A stretch of DNA of 34,914 nucleotides from Planctomycetota bacterium (GCA_023261445.1 JAHFOX010000011.1:1-34914), one strand, 5' to 3'. Positions 15,803 through 26,913 are shown, counted from the stretch's first letter. The notes: generated by a model not told the origin, from the letters alone. A program made the numbers and translations.

Positions 15803-15916
15803 TATTTTAATCTTCTAAATCTTAATCAATTCATGATTTAACAGACACAGCGCGTTTATTGAAGGTGCTTAGACAAATACTACGCGCATTCTTCATTATT
15901 TCCAACCTCTGTTTTT

Positions 15917-17359
15917 TTATTCTTTCACTACCGTTACACTTACCTGTGTCTTTAAATTGCCGTCCTTGAATTTAACAGTCGCATTACCAACCTTCTCCTT
16001 GGCGGTTACCATAAACACTGCTTCGCCGTTTGCATCCGTTGCCTGTTTCTTTGGCGAAACCTTTATGTATTCCTTACTATCGCCAGCAACCTTTGCTTTT
16101 ACAGTATCACCTTCTATCGGACAGCCTCCATTGCCAGTTACCGTTATAGTTACTATATTACCTTCTTCTTTACTGAGTGTAAGCTCAGATGGGGACGCCT
16201 CAATATCCACAGCCGCTTCGCATGGTGTTGGTGTGGCAGTGGGTGTAGGAGTTGGTGTTTCCGTTGGCGTAGCGGTTGGAGTTGGCGTCGGCGTTGATTG
16301 TACAACATCGGTGGCGTACTTAAGGTTATCGTTAGTATAATCATAATAGCTAATATGCACCTTGTCCGACGAGTCAAGCGCTACAGAAGAATATTGACCT
16401 ACATTTCCTGTGCTATCCATAATTGTCGCTATCCATGAGCCCGAGGCATTAGTGGTGTACTTTAGATCGCCATTAACAGCATCGTGATAGCTAATACCTG
16501 CCTTGCCTGAAGAATCAAGCGCAATAGAGGAATATTGACCCACATCTCCTGCGCTATCTACAGTTGTTGTCGTCCATGAACCTGAGACGTTTGTGGCATA
16601 CGCAAGGTTAGAGTAATAATAGTAACTGATATGAACCTTGCTTAATTTGTCAACTGCCAGTGAGGTATATTGTCCCACATTTACATAATAATCAACAGTT
16701 GTTGTTACCCATGAACCAGAGTCATTTGTGGCGTACTTGAGGTCTTCATTTGTGCTGTCATAATAACTGATGTGTACCTTGCCTGATGTATCAACTGATA
16801 TAGAGGTATATTGACCTACATTTCCAGCACTATCAACAATTGTCGTTACCCATGAGCCAAAGGTATTAGTGGCATAAACAAGATCGCTGTTAGTAACATC
16901 ATAATAGCTAATGTGTATCTTGTCTGACGAGTCAATCGCTATAGAGGTATATTGTCCCACATTTAAGTTACTGTCAACAGTTGTTACTGTCCATGAACCA
17001 GAGATATTTGTAGCGTACTTGAGGTCGCCATTAGTAACATCATAATAGCTTATGTGTATCTTGTCTGACGAGTCAATCGCTATGGAGGTATATTGTCCCA
17101 CATTTCCACTACTTTCCACTGTCGTTGTTACCCATGTGCCAGACACATTCGTAGCATACTTAAGGTCGCCGTTAGTAGCATCCCAATAGCTAATATGTGA
17201 TTTGTCTGAGGTATCAAGCGCTATGGAGGTATATTGGCCTACGTCTCCGCTGCTATCCACAGTTTCGACTGTTGTTGCAAAAACATTCGCAACAATAACA
17301 AAAGAAACAAGAACGGCAAGGACCAAAAATATTCCCGACAAAAATCTCTTGCTACCCAT
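15917..17359 (-). CDS. Exported seven-repeat beta-propeller-like protein with Pro/Thr linker and Ig-like domain
   Basis: The 480-residue protein has a signal peptide (about 1-28). Residues 39-351 are seven tandem repeats of 47 residues (the fifth has 45 and the last is cut short). The consensus runs VGQYTSIALDSSDK, HISYYDxTNGDLKYATN, SGSWxTTTVDSxG. Seven units, with the missing last strand of repeat 7 supplied by the N-terminal TTVETVDSSG, fit a closed seven-bladed propeller. A Thr-Pro linker (356-379) joins this to a 101-residue beta-rich domain resembling bacterial Ig-like (invasin-type) modules. It is probably secreted or surface-exposed and binds a ligand or matrix; no enzymatic motif is visible. 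The ATG at 17357-17359 has a very strong AAGGAGGAGG site. Confidence 0.85.
   Translation of the reverse strand: MGSKRFLSGIFLVLAVLVSFVIVANVFATTVETVDSSGDVGQYTSIALDTSDKSHISYWDATNGDLKYATNVSGTWVTTTVESSGNVGQYTSIAIDSSDKIHISYYDVTNGDLKYATNISGSWTVTTVDSNLNVGQYTSIAIDSSDKIHISYYDVTNSDLVYATNTFGSWVTTIVDSAGNVGQYTSISVDTSGKVHISYYDSTNEDLKYATNDSGSWVTTTVDYYVNVGQYTSLAVDKLSKVHISYYYYSNLAYATNVSGSWTTTTVDSAGDVGQYSSIALDSSGKAGISYHDAVNGDLKYTTNASGSWIATIMDSTGNVGQYSSVALDSSDKVHISYYDYTNDNLKYATDVVQSTPTPTPTATPTETPTPTPTATPTPCEAAVDIEASPSELTLSKEEGNIVTITVTGNGGCPIEGDTVKAKVAGDSKEYIKVSPKKQATDANGEAVFMVTAKEKVGNATVKFKDGNLKTQVSVTVVKE
16307..17245 (-). repeat. 141-bp tandem repeat inside the propeller gene
   Basis: Seven in-frame units of about 141 bases encode the 47-residue blades. 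Units 2 and 3 are almost identical at the DNA level, suggesting recent duplication or conversion; unit 5 is six bases shorter. Confidence 0.85.
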
Positions 17360-17496
17360 AACCTCCTCCTTATAAGTGGGATGAGTTTGGCATACTGAAG
17401 CCTTATTTACATTTTATTGGATGTACTACGCTTCACCCAACGTTTTGCAGGTTACAAATCGTTCAGATTAGACTATTGTTAATAGAAATAAGTATT

Positions 17497-18333
17497 CTAG
17501 TTTTCCTGTTTCCTTAGCCGCTCGTATTCAGCAAATTCTCTTTCGGCTTCCGACAGCATTCCCTTCTTTTTATATGCAAGTCCAAGGTTGTAGTGTGCGT
17601 TAGCCATGTTAGGTTCAATGGCTGCAACTTTCTGAAATTCTTTTATTGCCTCGTCATACATTCCTTTTTTGCCGTATTCAATGCCCTTTTCATTAATCTT
17701 TTTTATATCAACCCCGCTAACACTTTCACCTTTCTGCCCTTCAGAGACGCTTCCTGCGGGCGGAGGATATAATTGTGACGAAGAGGCGTCTTCTACAGTT
17801 CCGGCGCTAGAGATCCTGTTGTTAGATGATTTTTGGCTTGTGCCTGACTTGGCGCTAGTTTTGCTTTTTTGTGACGATTTAGCAACGGAGGTATTCTTTG
17901 CTCTTGAAGTTGATTTTTTGGGGGTTGTAGCTACCTTGTTTTTGCTGGACATTTTCTTATAAGCAGTCTCAAGGGATGTGGTCTTTTTCTTTAGTTTCGC
18001 ATGTTCTTTTTCCATTGCAGATTGTTTTGCCTTCATTTGTGCGTATGCTTTATTGAGCTTATCCTTTTCGGATGCAAGCATATTGATACGCCCTTCGAGG
18101 TTCTGGTTCATCGCTTCGAGATTATCTGCCTTTTGCTCCAAATCGTTAATAGTTCGGTTGAGGCCTGTATTAAATTGATGCATTGCGCTGACTTGGAATC
18201 TTTTCTCTTGTTTTTCATACTTATATGGATTTTCTTCACCAAGGGTTAATCTTAAACATGTAGTTGACATAAACAACATTAAAGAAACAACTACAGCAAC
18301 ATAGCAATATTTGTTTAATCTTTTTAACGCCAT
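17497..18333 (-). CDS. Exported coiled-coil and TPR protein
   Basis: The 278-residue protein has an N-terminal signal sequence or anchor (about 8-32), a long predicted coiled coil (about 55-130, heptad-like Leu/Met in NDLEQKADNLEAMNQNLEG), a low-complexity Lys/Ser/Thr linker (131-175) and two TPR units (about 212-272: GIEYGKKGMYDEAIKEFQKV, then HYNLGLAYKKKGMLSEAERE). It is probably periplasmic, acting as a protein-protein scaffold. Its ends resemble CpoB/YbgF-type proteins, but the order and linker differ, so I give no name. The ATG at 18331-18333 has AAGGAGG upstream. Confidence 0.8.
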   Translation of the reverse strand: MALKRLNKYCYVAVVVSLMLFMSTTCLRLTLGEENPYKYEKQEKRFQVSAMHQFNTGLNRTINDLEQKADNLEAMNQNLEGRINMLASEKDKLNKAYAQMKAKQSAMEKEHAKLKKKTTSLETAYKKMSSKNKVATTPKKSTSRAKNTSVAKSSQKSKTSAKSGTSQKSSNNRISSAGTVEDASSSQLYPPPAGSVSEGQKGESVSGVDIKKINEKGIEYGKKGMYDEAIKEFQKVAAIEPNMANAHYNLGLAYKKKGMLSEAEREFAEYERLRKQEN

Positions 18334-18389
18334 TTTTTATCCTCCTTGGTTATAAAGAAGTGTTAAAAGTCTATAAATTACTATTTGAG

Positions 18390-18420
18390 AGTATATTACA
18401 CCTATGAATAGAATTTGCAA
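18390..18420 (-). promoter_or_regulatory. Candidate promoter for the coiled-coil/TPR gene
   Basis: On the minus strand TTGCAA (18415-18420) is followed either by TAATAT after 16 bases or TATACT after 19 bases. The match is moderate and the leader would be about 50 bases. Confidence 0.35.
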
Positions 18421-18482
18421 GTAATTTCAGCAATAATTTTACAAAATTTTGTAACTCAACGAAAACGAATCGTTATAGAAGA

Positions 18483-18549
18483 GGTTTTAGATTCACAATT
18501 TCGGATTTAAGATTTTGATTGGAGTGTGTTAAATCGTAAATCTAAAATC
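18483..18549. repeat. Imperfect inverted repeat upstream of the purA promoter
   Basis: GGTTTTAGATTCACAATTT and AAATCGTAAATCTAAAATC pair over 19 bases with three mismatches, with a loop of about 29 bases. It ends 26 bases before the -35 box of the purA promoter. It may be an intergenic repeat or a regulator site. Confidence 0.5.
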
Positions 18550-18575
18550 GTTGTTTCTTGTAAAAGTGTATTCCC

Positions 18576-20662
<2,087 letters not shown>

Positions 20663-20666
<4 letters not shown>

Positions 20667-21508
20667 ATACACTTCAAACTAGAATTGTACTCGGCGTTGT
20701 TATGTTCGCGCTGTTTTTTGGCGTCTTGTGCCTGGATTTAATATTTCATACAGACATAGGATTCTTATGTCTGGCTATTTTAGCGGGAATAATTGGGTTG
20801 CACGAATTTTATAATATCGCTGGCAAAAATGGCTTTTCTCCGTTTAGGTTGTCTGGGATTAGTGTAGGGATATGGCTTTCTGTTCTATATTGGTTATCAC
20901 TAAATAAAAGCCAAAATGTAAATCCACAATTTTTCAAACAGGAAGTTTTTCTTGTACTAATTTTTTGGCTATTGCTAATACAAACCTTCACGCGTAGTAC
21001 GAAAGACGCCATAAAAAATATATCGGTAACGATATTTGGTATATTTTACATATTTTTCCTGTTAAGCTATGCAATCGCTTTGCGCCATCTTCCTAATGGT
21101 GTTTGTATATTAGTCATGGTTTTACTAGTATCCAAATTTGGGGATATCGGAGGTTATTTACTAGGCAGAAAATTTGGCAAACACAAGTTGTCAAAGATTA
21201 TAAGTCCAAATAAAACAATAGAGGGCGCCTGTTTCGCCATTTTATTTAGTGTCCTAATTGCTGTAATTTTTAATTTAATTCCTCAAGTTAAGGTGATTAG
21301 TTTACCATGGGCAATTCTATTTGGAATAATTGTGGGATTTTCGGCTATGCTGGGTGATTTGGCAGAATCGCTTCTAAAAAGAGACGCTAATGTGAAGGAC
21401 TCAAGTCAACTTGTACCTGCTTTTGGCGGGGTATTGGATATTATAGATTGTTTACTTGTAAGTATGCCTGTTGCATATTATTTACTGGTTTCTTTTAAAT
21501 TAGTTTAG
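20663..21508 (+). CDS. cdsA: Phosphatidate cytidylyltransferase
   Basis: CdsA makes CDP-diacylglycerol, the precursor of membrane phospholipids. The 281-residue polytopic membrane protein has about eight hydrophobic segments and the C-terminal family signature region: SKFGDIGGYLLGRKFGKHKL, SPNKTIEG, GDLAESLLKRDANVKDSSQL and PAFGGVLDIIDCLL. The GTG start overlaps the uppS stop by four bases; phoH follows after one base. Confidence 0.95.
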
Positions 21509-21509
21509 A

Positions 21510-22502
21510 ATGAATCAAAAACTTAAAATTCAGAAACATTTTACAAACAAAGAACGTCACAATGAACCTGTGACATATCAAAACACCGTTATTCTTGAAA
21601 ATGATACAGAGGCATCTATCTTATACGGCAATCATGATAAGCATTTGCGTCTCGTGCGGGACGCATTTAAGATACAATTGGTTGCCCGTCATGGTTTGCT
21701 TAAACTAGAAGGTGAAAAAGAACGGGTAGATAAAAGCAAAGAAGTGTTTAGTAAATTGCTGGAAATTGTTCGTTCTACAGGAAGATTAGATTCGGAAGAT
21801 GTTGAACAAACCATTGTAGATATAAAAAACGGAGCTAGTGAGGAAACTGCACAAACTATTGACGTCTTCCTAAAAGGCAGCTTTATAAAACCCAAGACAG
21901 AGGGTCAGGCAAGTTATATAGAAGCAATTAAAAAAAATGATCTGGTTTTTTGTATAGGCCCTGCAGGAACTGGAAAGACATATTTAGCTGTAGCCATGGC
22001 GCTTTCTTATCTGAAAAGTGGCCGTATTAAAAAAATAGTACTTGCAAGACCGGCTGTTGAAGCAGGCGAGAAACTTGGATATTTACCGGGTGATATTAAG
22101 GCAAAGGTAAATCCATATCTGCATCCGCTCTACGATGCTATTGCCGACATGATGGATATTGGACATGTAAAAAAGTATCTGGAAAGCGACCTTATAGAGA
22201 TTCTACCACTCGCTTATATGCGCGGAAGAACGCTGAATGATGCCTTTATCATCCTTGATGAGGCGCAGAACTGCACTGTAAGGCAAATGAAAACTTTTTT
22301 AACAAGACTCGGCACTAAGTCTAAAATGGTTGTGACAGGGGATATTACACAGGTTGACTTATCTGTAGGAGAGTTGTCAGGTTTGATTGATACTCAGGAA
22401 AGATTAATAAACATCTGCAATATTTCCTTTGTATACCTTACTAAAGCGGATATTATCAGACACAAACTGGTTCAAGACATTGTTGATGCATATGAATCGT
22501 AA
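21510..22502 (+). CDS. phoH: PhoH-family ATPase (YbeZ-like)
   Basis: The 330-residue P-loop protein has an N-terminal KH-like RNA-binding region (about 30-100) and a RecA-like ATPase domain: Walker A GPAGTGKT, PAVEAGEKLGYLPGD, Walker B FIILDEAQN and the sensor-like TGDITQVDL. PhoH/YbeZ proteins work with YbeY in ribosome maturation and RNA quality control, consistent with ybeY 17 bases downstream. The exact activity is not settled for the family. Confidence 0.94.
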   Translation: MNQKLKIQKHFTNKERHNEPVTYQNTVILENDTEASILYGNHDKHLRLVRDAFKIQLVARHGLLKLEGEKERVDKSKEVFSKLLEIVRSTGRLDSEDVEQTIVDIKNGASEETAQTIDVFLKGSFIKPKTEGQASYIEAIKKNDLVFCIGPAGTGKTYLAVAMALSYLKSGRIKKIVLARPAVEAGEKLGYLPGDIKAKVNPYLHPLYDAIADMMDIGHVKKYLESDLIEILPLAYMRGRTLNDAFIILDEAQNCTVRQMKTFLTRLGTKSKMVVTGDITQVDLSVGELSGLIDTQERLINICNISFVYLTKADIIRHKLVQDIVDAYES

Positions 22503-22519
22503 ACGCATAAAAAATTCTT

Positions 22520-22960
22520 ATGAAGTTAGATATTATAGATCTGCAAAAATTTTGTCGTATTGATAAGAATAAGGTCAGAAAACTTGTGAAAGGCATTCTA
22601 AAAACCAAAAAAAAAGAGGCAGAGCTTAATATTGTCTTCTTAGATAATAAAAAAATAAGAAAAATTAACAAAACCTTCCTTGGACATAATTACGCCACCG
22701 ATGTGCTCAGTTTTGAATACAATGGAACATCTATCGGCAACAATATTACAGGCGAAATCATCGTGTCAGTTGAAATGGCTATTAAATTAGCGCAAATTTA
22801 CGGTCATGCAGTTGAAGGAGAAATTGCGCTTTATGTTGTTCACGGATTGCTACACATGCTTGGATACAACGACAAACGAAAAAAAGATGCAAAAAAGATG
22901 CATCTAAAAGAAAGAAACCTGCTATCTGATTACGGTTATAACGTTTCTATCCCTAATTAA
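22520..22960 (+). CDS. ybeY: rRNA maturation endoribonuclease YbeY
   Basis: YbeY is a metal-dependent RNase needed for 16S rRNA 3' end maturation and ribosome quality control. The 146-residue protein has LNIVFLDNKKIRKIN, the TDVLSFEY signature, GEIIVSVE and the metal motif HGLLHMLGYND. Most YbeY proteins read HGxLHLxGYDH; here the third ligand position is Asp instead of His, a variant also seen in other lineages, as best I recall. It pairs with the preceding phoH, a common arrangement. Confidence 0.95.
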   Translation: MKLDIIDLQKFCRIDKNKVRKLVKGILKTKKKEAELNIVFLDNKKIRKINKTFLGHNYATDVLSFEYNGTSIGNNITGEIIVSVEMAIKLAQIYGHAVEGEIALYVVHGLLHMLGYNDKRKKDAKKMHLKERNLLSDYGYNVSIPN

Positions 22961-22981
22961 AAACTGTTTATCTACATAAAT

Positions 22982-23737
22982 ATGTCTGTCTTTAAAACAG
23001 ATGCAATCACGCTTGGAAGGACGGATTATAGTGATTCCAGTCAAATAATTACTTTTTATACACGCGATCATGGTAAGATTCGTACCATCGCTAAAGGGTA
23101 CAAGCGTTTATCCAGAAAGTGCAGTTCAAAAGCAATTGATTTGTTAACACACTATCAAATTCTCTTTATAAAAAAAGAGCATACGTCTCTTCATACACTT
23201 ACGGAGGCTGTTTTACAGAATGATTACCCAATCCTCAGAAACAATCTGGATAACTACTACAGGGTTTCATGTATGGCTGAACTCGTGAATGAATTTACAG
23301 AGGAAAACGATCCGAGTAAACAACTCTTTGACGTTTTCTTAGACTCGTTGACTGGAATATCAAGGAATACAAACGCCATAATACAGTTGCTGACCTTTGA
23401 GACAAAAATGCTGAAGATATTGGGATATTTACCTGAGTTGAAACGTTGTGTAAACTGCAAAAATAGTATTCAGCAATTGCCCGAAGTGTATTTTAACGCC
23501 GCGGAGGGTGGTGTGCTTTGCAAAACTTGTCAGTCAAAATTTAGGAATGGAATTAATGTCCCTCTTGGCGCCATCCTCATTGCCGAAAGATTAGTGGATA
23601 TTAATTTGCAAAAGCTGGGGCGCGTTAAAATACAATTACCTATTTGTATTGAAATAGAAAAGATGCTGAGATATTATATCACTGCGATACTAAACAAAGA
23701 ATTAAACTCCTGGCAATATTTGAAAGGTATGGAATGA
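22982..23737 (+). CDS. recO: DNA repair protein RecO
   Basis: RecO helps load RecA on SSB-coated single-stranded DNA in the RecFOR pathway. The 251-residue protein has the N-terminal OB-fold (TDAITLGRTDYSDSSQIITF, HGKIRTIAKGYKR), a helical middle (LLTFETKMLKILGYLPEL) and a zinc site made of CVNC and CKTC. The size is normal. Its end overlaps the next gene by four bases. Confidence 0.95.
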   Translation: MSVFKTDAITLGRTDYSDSSQIITFYTRDHGKIRTIAKGYKRLSRKCSSKAIDLLTHYQILFIKKEHTSLHTLTEAVLQNDYPILRNNLDNYYRVSCMAELVNEFTEENDPSKQLFDVFLDSLTGISRNTNAIIQLLTFETKMLKILGYLPELKRCVNCKNSIQQLPEVYFNAAEGGVLCKTCQSKFRNGINVPLGAILIAERLVDINLQKLGRVKIQLPICIEIEKMLRYYITAILNKELNSWQYLKGME

Positions 23738-24654
23738 AAAGACTGAAATTTGCCTTTCCAATCTTTTTAATTACAATCTGTATAACAACGTCTTCCTATG
23801 GGAAGTGGGTGTGGAATAAAGAAATGGGTTGGATTGAATCGGCTTCGCCCGAAGTCACCACAATGAATCAGCGTTACAAGTATGCGCTTTCCCTTCTTGT
23901 AGAGCAAAAGTACCTAACCGCAATAAAAGAGTTTGAGTCAATCATTGACGCTGATCCCAATTCTGAATATGCAGAATCTTCTCAAATAAATATTGGATGG
24001 GCATATTTCCTCAATGGTGATTGTAAAAGGGCATTGAAGGCTTATGAGAATGCCTTGCAAAAATATTCGGGTTCAAAAAGAACAAAAGAAATACTGGAAA
24101 GAGTATATCAATTAGGCATTACCCAAATGGATACTGACGAAGAAGCGGCTATCAAAGTATTTGAAAAAATTGTGGAAAAACAGCACCTTGGACCTCTTGC
24201 GCCTGATGCGCAGGTTAAAATAGCGGATTGTTATTTTAAGCTCGGTCAATATGAAGAAGCCCTTGATGCGTATGAAAAGTTTCTGGAAGAATATCCAAAG
24301 AACGAATGGGTTCCTTACGTGCAATACCAGATACCGCTCTCAAAAGTTTACCACGAGAAGAAACAAGAACGCAATTATGGACTCCTAGTTTCCGCACGCG
24401 AGGGTTTTGAAGAATATTTGGTTTCAAATCCAAACAGCATACATGTAAAAGACGCAAAAAGGATGATTGAAGAAATAAGGGTCGTTGAGGCGGAAAGAGA
24501 ATTCAATATCGGAGAGTTTTATCTAAGACGCAAAAAACCGTCTTCCGCAGCTATGTATTTTGAATATGTTAAGACCGATTTCCCCGATACAATCTGGGCG
24601 GAGAGGGCTAATGAACGAATAGAATTTCTTAGAATGATCGAGGCTATAAAATAA
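23734..24654 (+). CDS. Exported TPR protein, BamD/YfiO-like
   Basis: The 306-residue protein has a signal peptide (about 1-23), a short aromatic segment KWVWNKEMGW and then repeated TPR helices (about 46-300), with pairs such as YALSLLVEQKYLTAIKEFES and KIADCYFKLGQYEEALDAYE. Repeats of the form DPNSEYAES and YPKNEW, at the end of each repeat, are typical of BamD-type lipoproteins that help insert outer-membrane beta barrels. No lipobox cysteine is visible, so it may be a soluble periplasmic relative. The neighbour lptE supports an outer-membrane role. It starts by ATGA overlap with recO. Confidence 0.8.
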   Translation: MKRLKFAFPIFLITICITTSSYGKWVWNKEMGWIESASPEVTTMNQRYKYALSLLVEQKYLTAIKEFESIIDADPNSEYAESSQINIGWAYFLNGDCKRALKAYENALQKYSGSKRTKEILERVYQLGITQMDTDEEAAIKVFEKIVEKQHLGPLAPDAQVKIADCYFKLGQYEEALDAYEKFLEEYPKNEWVPYVQYQIPLSKVYHEKKQERNYGLLVSAREGFEEYLVSNPNSIHVKDAKRMIEEIRVVEAEREFNIGEFYLRRKKPSSAAMYFEYVKTDFPDTIWAERANERIEFLRMIEAIK

Positions 24655-24656
24655 TT

Positions 24657-25205
24657 ATGTCGAAATATTTCTTAAGACTACAATCAAGCCATGTTGTGAA
24701 ATATAAATATACGATAACTTTAGCATGTTTTGTATTGTCGTTGCTTTCTTTTGCTTCTTTCGAAGGTTGCGGCTATAATTCAAAATCTTTATTACGTTCT
24801 AACGTCCGGAGCATTTACATTCCAATTTTTGACAATAACACATTCCGCAGGGGATATGAATTTGATCTTACCAAGTCTGTGCGCGATCAAATATTACTGC
24901 GGACACGTCTTAATATTGTTGATAAAGACGAAGCCGATTCTATCCTCTTTGGAAAAATAACAAGTGTGGATGAAAATGTGTTAATTGAAGATACAAAGGA
25001 CAACATTGTTGAAAGCCGTGTTTTTGTTGGAGTGGAAATTCGATGGGTAGACAAGCGAACAGGAAGAACTATTGTTGAACGAAAAAATATCAAAAGACCC
25101 GCTGAATTTATCGTCAGAAGAAATGAGACACTCAGTTCTTCCAGTGACGAGGCTTTTGTAAAAGTCGCACAAGGTATTATAGAAGCAATGGAAGAGGATT
25201 GGTGA
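24657..25205 (+). CDS. lptE: LPS-assembly lipoprotein LptE-like
   Basis: LptE plugs the LptD barrel and takes part in inserting LPS into the outer membrane. The 182-residue protein has an unusually long N-terminus, a hydrophobic segment (about 19-35) and then GCGYNSKSLL, the position where LptE proteins have their acylated cysteine (Cys38), although the preceding residues (SFEG) are not a canonical lipobox. The remainder fits the family: VRSIYIPIFDNNTFRRGYEFDLTK, split here as VRSIYIPIFDN and FRRGYEFDLTK, then ILLRTRLNIVDKDEADSILFG. Its presence implies an outer membrane with LPS-like lipid. It overlaps folP by four bases. Confidence 0.82.
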   Translation: MSKYFLRLQSSHVVKYKYTITLACFVLSLLSFASFEGCGYNSKSLLRSNVRSIYIPIFDNNTFRRGYEFDLTKSVRDQILLRTRLNIVDKDEADSILFGKITSVDENVLIEDTKDNIVESRVFVGVEIRWVDKRTGRTIVERKNIKRPAEFIVRRNETLSSSSDEAFVKVAQGIIEAMEEDW

Positions 25206-26095
25206 GCAAATTAACAGAAAATATTACCGAAAACACTATTGATAATTTTAAAAGAAGGCATTTTGATGTAACTTATCCCAATGGTATTTTGCGTCTCGGC
25301 AGTAAAACATATATCATGGGGATTCTAAACGTAACCCCAGATTCGTTTTATGATGGCAAGCGATATAATACCATAGAAAATGCCATTGACCATGCGATTA
25401 GAATGGCAGAAGAAGGCGCTGATATTATTGATGTCGGCGGCGAATCTACAAGGCCCGGTGCATATCCCATATCGGAGAAAGAAGAAACAAAGAGAATAAT
25501 TCCTGTTATAAAAATACTGTCGAAAAAGATCGGTTTGCCTATTTCTGTTGATACTTATAAGGCAAAAGTGGCGGAAAAGGCGATTGATGCGGGGGCATCA
25601 ATTATAAACGACATTGGCGGTTTACAAATGGATAAAAAAATGGCAAAGGTTGCCGACAAGGCAAAGGTACCTGTTATAATTATGCACAAAAAAGGCACAC
25701 CCAGAACAATGCAAAAATACCCAGTACGCAAAAATTTATTATCCGAGATAATGTCGTATCTAAAAAAATCAGTGTCTATTGCAATTGGTGCTGGAATAGA
25801 TAAAAACAAAATCATCATTGATCCTGGTGTTGGTTTTGGCAAAACCATGCAGCAAAATTTCCAAATCATCAAGAAGCTATGTGAATTTAAAAATATGGGA
25901 TTCCCCATATTAGTTGGCACATCACGGAAAAAGTTTATTGGTACTGTTTTGAAGGCCCCCGTTCAGGAATGTCTGTACGGTACGCTTGCAACCGTAGCCG
26001 TTGCAGCTATGAATGGCGCTCATATTGTACGGGTTCACGATGTATATGAAACTGTTCAAATTGTAAAGATTTGTGATGCAATCAGGAATAGCTAA
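25202..26095 (+). CDS. folP: Dihydropteroate synthase
   Basis: FolP condenses p-aminobenzoate with the pterin pyrophosphate to form dihydropteroate in folate synthesis. The 297-residue TIM-barrel enzyme has MGILNVTPDSFYDG, DVGGESTRPGA, PISVDTYKA, IINDIGG, IDPGVGFGKT, VGTSRKKFIG and the terminal RVHDV. I use GTG 25202 (four-base overlap with lptE, GAGGA upstream); TTG 25199 is adjacent. folE at the end of the same unit supplies an earlier pterin step. Confidence 0.95.
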   Translation: MSKLTENITENTIDNFKRRHFDVTYPNGILRLGSKTYIMGILNVTPDSFYDGKRYNTIENAIDHAIRMAEEGADIIDVGGESTRPGAYPISEKEETKRIIPVIKILSKKIGLPISVDTYKAKVAEKAIDAGASIINDIGGLQMDKKMAKVADKAKVPVIIMHKKGTPRTMQKYPVRKNLLSEIMSYLKKSVSIAIGAGIDKNKIIIDPGVGFGKTMQQNFQIIKKLCEFKNMGFPILVGTSRKKFIGTVLKAPVQECLYGTLATVAVAAMNGAHIVRVHDVYETVQIVKICDAIRNS

Positions 26096-26913
26096 TGTTT
26101 GAAAGAATATCTGAACTATTCGAAAATGTGAATATCTGGATGATTGGAAGATCTCTGGGCGAGATATTTCTTATCTATATGGTGGTTTATGTTGTATTAA
26201 GAATTATGCAGGGCACCCGTGGGACTAGCATGCTAAGGGGTTTGGCATTCATTATCGTATTGATCTCCGTTGGTGTGCTGTTCTTTGTAAGAAAGTTACA
26301 ACTATATACAATCAATTGGCTGATAACTGAATTTGTTCCTGTATTTATCATTCCTATAATTATTCTATTCCAACCTGAGTTCCGACGTGCATTATTGAGA
26401 CTGGGACAAAACCCTGTCTTTAACGTGTTTTTAAAATCTGAGTATCAGGTAACAAATGAAATTATAAAAGCTGTCAGCCTTTTATCCAAAAGCAAGGTTG
26501 GCGCGTTGCTTGCGATCGAGAGGGAAGTCGGTCTTGATAATTTTGTTGAAACTGGAACGAAACTGAATGCGGACGTGACTGGCGAACTGATAAGCACTAT
26601 ATTTTGGCCTGGTTCTCCTTTACATGACGGCGCAGTTATCATTCAGGAACAAAAATTAGTTGCCGCGGGATGCTTACTCCCGCTTACCGAAAATACAGAA
26701 TTGTCAAAAAGCCTTGGTACGCGACACAGGGCCGCTATTGGACTCACAGAAGAAACGGATGCCGTTGTTATCGTTGTATCAGAAGAAACAGGCACAATTT
26801 CAACAGGAGTCAGGGGCGTGCTGAAACGAGATATTGACGAAAAAGAACTGAAAAAGATGCTCGATGAATTGTCAACAGAAAGATTTAGCACTGCCAGGGG
26901 TACACAGGTGTGA
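26095..26913 (+). CDS. cdaA: Diadenylate cyclase CdaA (DisA_N domain)
   Basis: CdaA makes the second messenger c-di-AMP from ATP at the membrane. The 272-residue protein has three hydrophobic segments in the first 95 residues and then the DAC domain: FQPEFRRALLRLG, LLAIERE, the catalytic motifs LHDGAVII and GTRHRAAIGL, and VVSEETGTIS. The order and length match CdaA/YbbP. Its start overlaps the folP stop by one base, and the regulator-like ybbR gene follows with a four-base overlap. Confidence 0.96.
   Translation: MFERISELFENVNIWMIGRSLGEIFLIYMVVYVVLRIMQGTRGTSMLRGLAFIIVLISVGVLFFVRKLQLYTINWLITEFVPVFIIPIIILFQPEFRRALLRLGQNPVFNVFLKSEYQVTNEIIKAVSLLSKSKVGALLAIEREVGLDNFVETGTKLNADVTGELISTIFWPGSPLHDGAVIIQEQKLVAAGCLLPLTENTELSKSLGTRHRAAIGLTEETDAVVIVVSEETGTISTGVRGVLKRDIDEKELKKMLDELSTERFSTARGTQV

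Noticed and set aside
15850-15890. GCGCGT/ACGCGC inverted repeat between convergent exported-protein genes as a terminator
   Set aside because: The loop is long and no T-run follows; I see no clear bidirectional terminator.
16307-17245. Tandem 141-bp units as a CRISPR or mobile repeat array
   Set aside because: The units are in frame, code for a consistent protein repeat and have no spacers.
22853-22890. YbeY metal-site change (Asp for third His) as a sign of inactivation
   Set aside because: The rest of the motif is intact and similar substitutions occur, to my knowledge, in other lineages; a natural variant is more likely.
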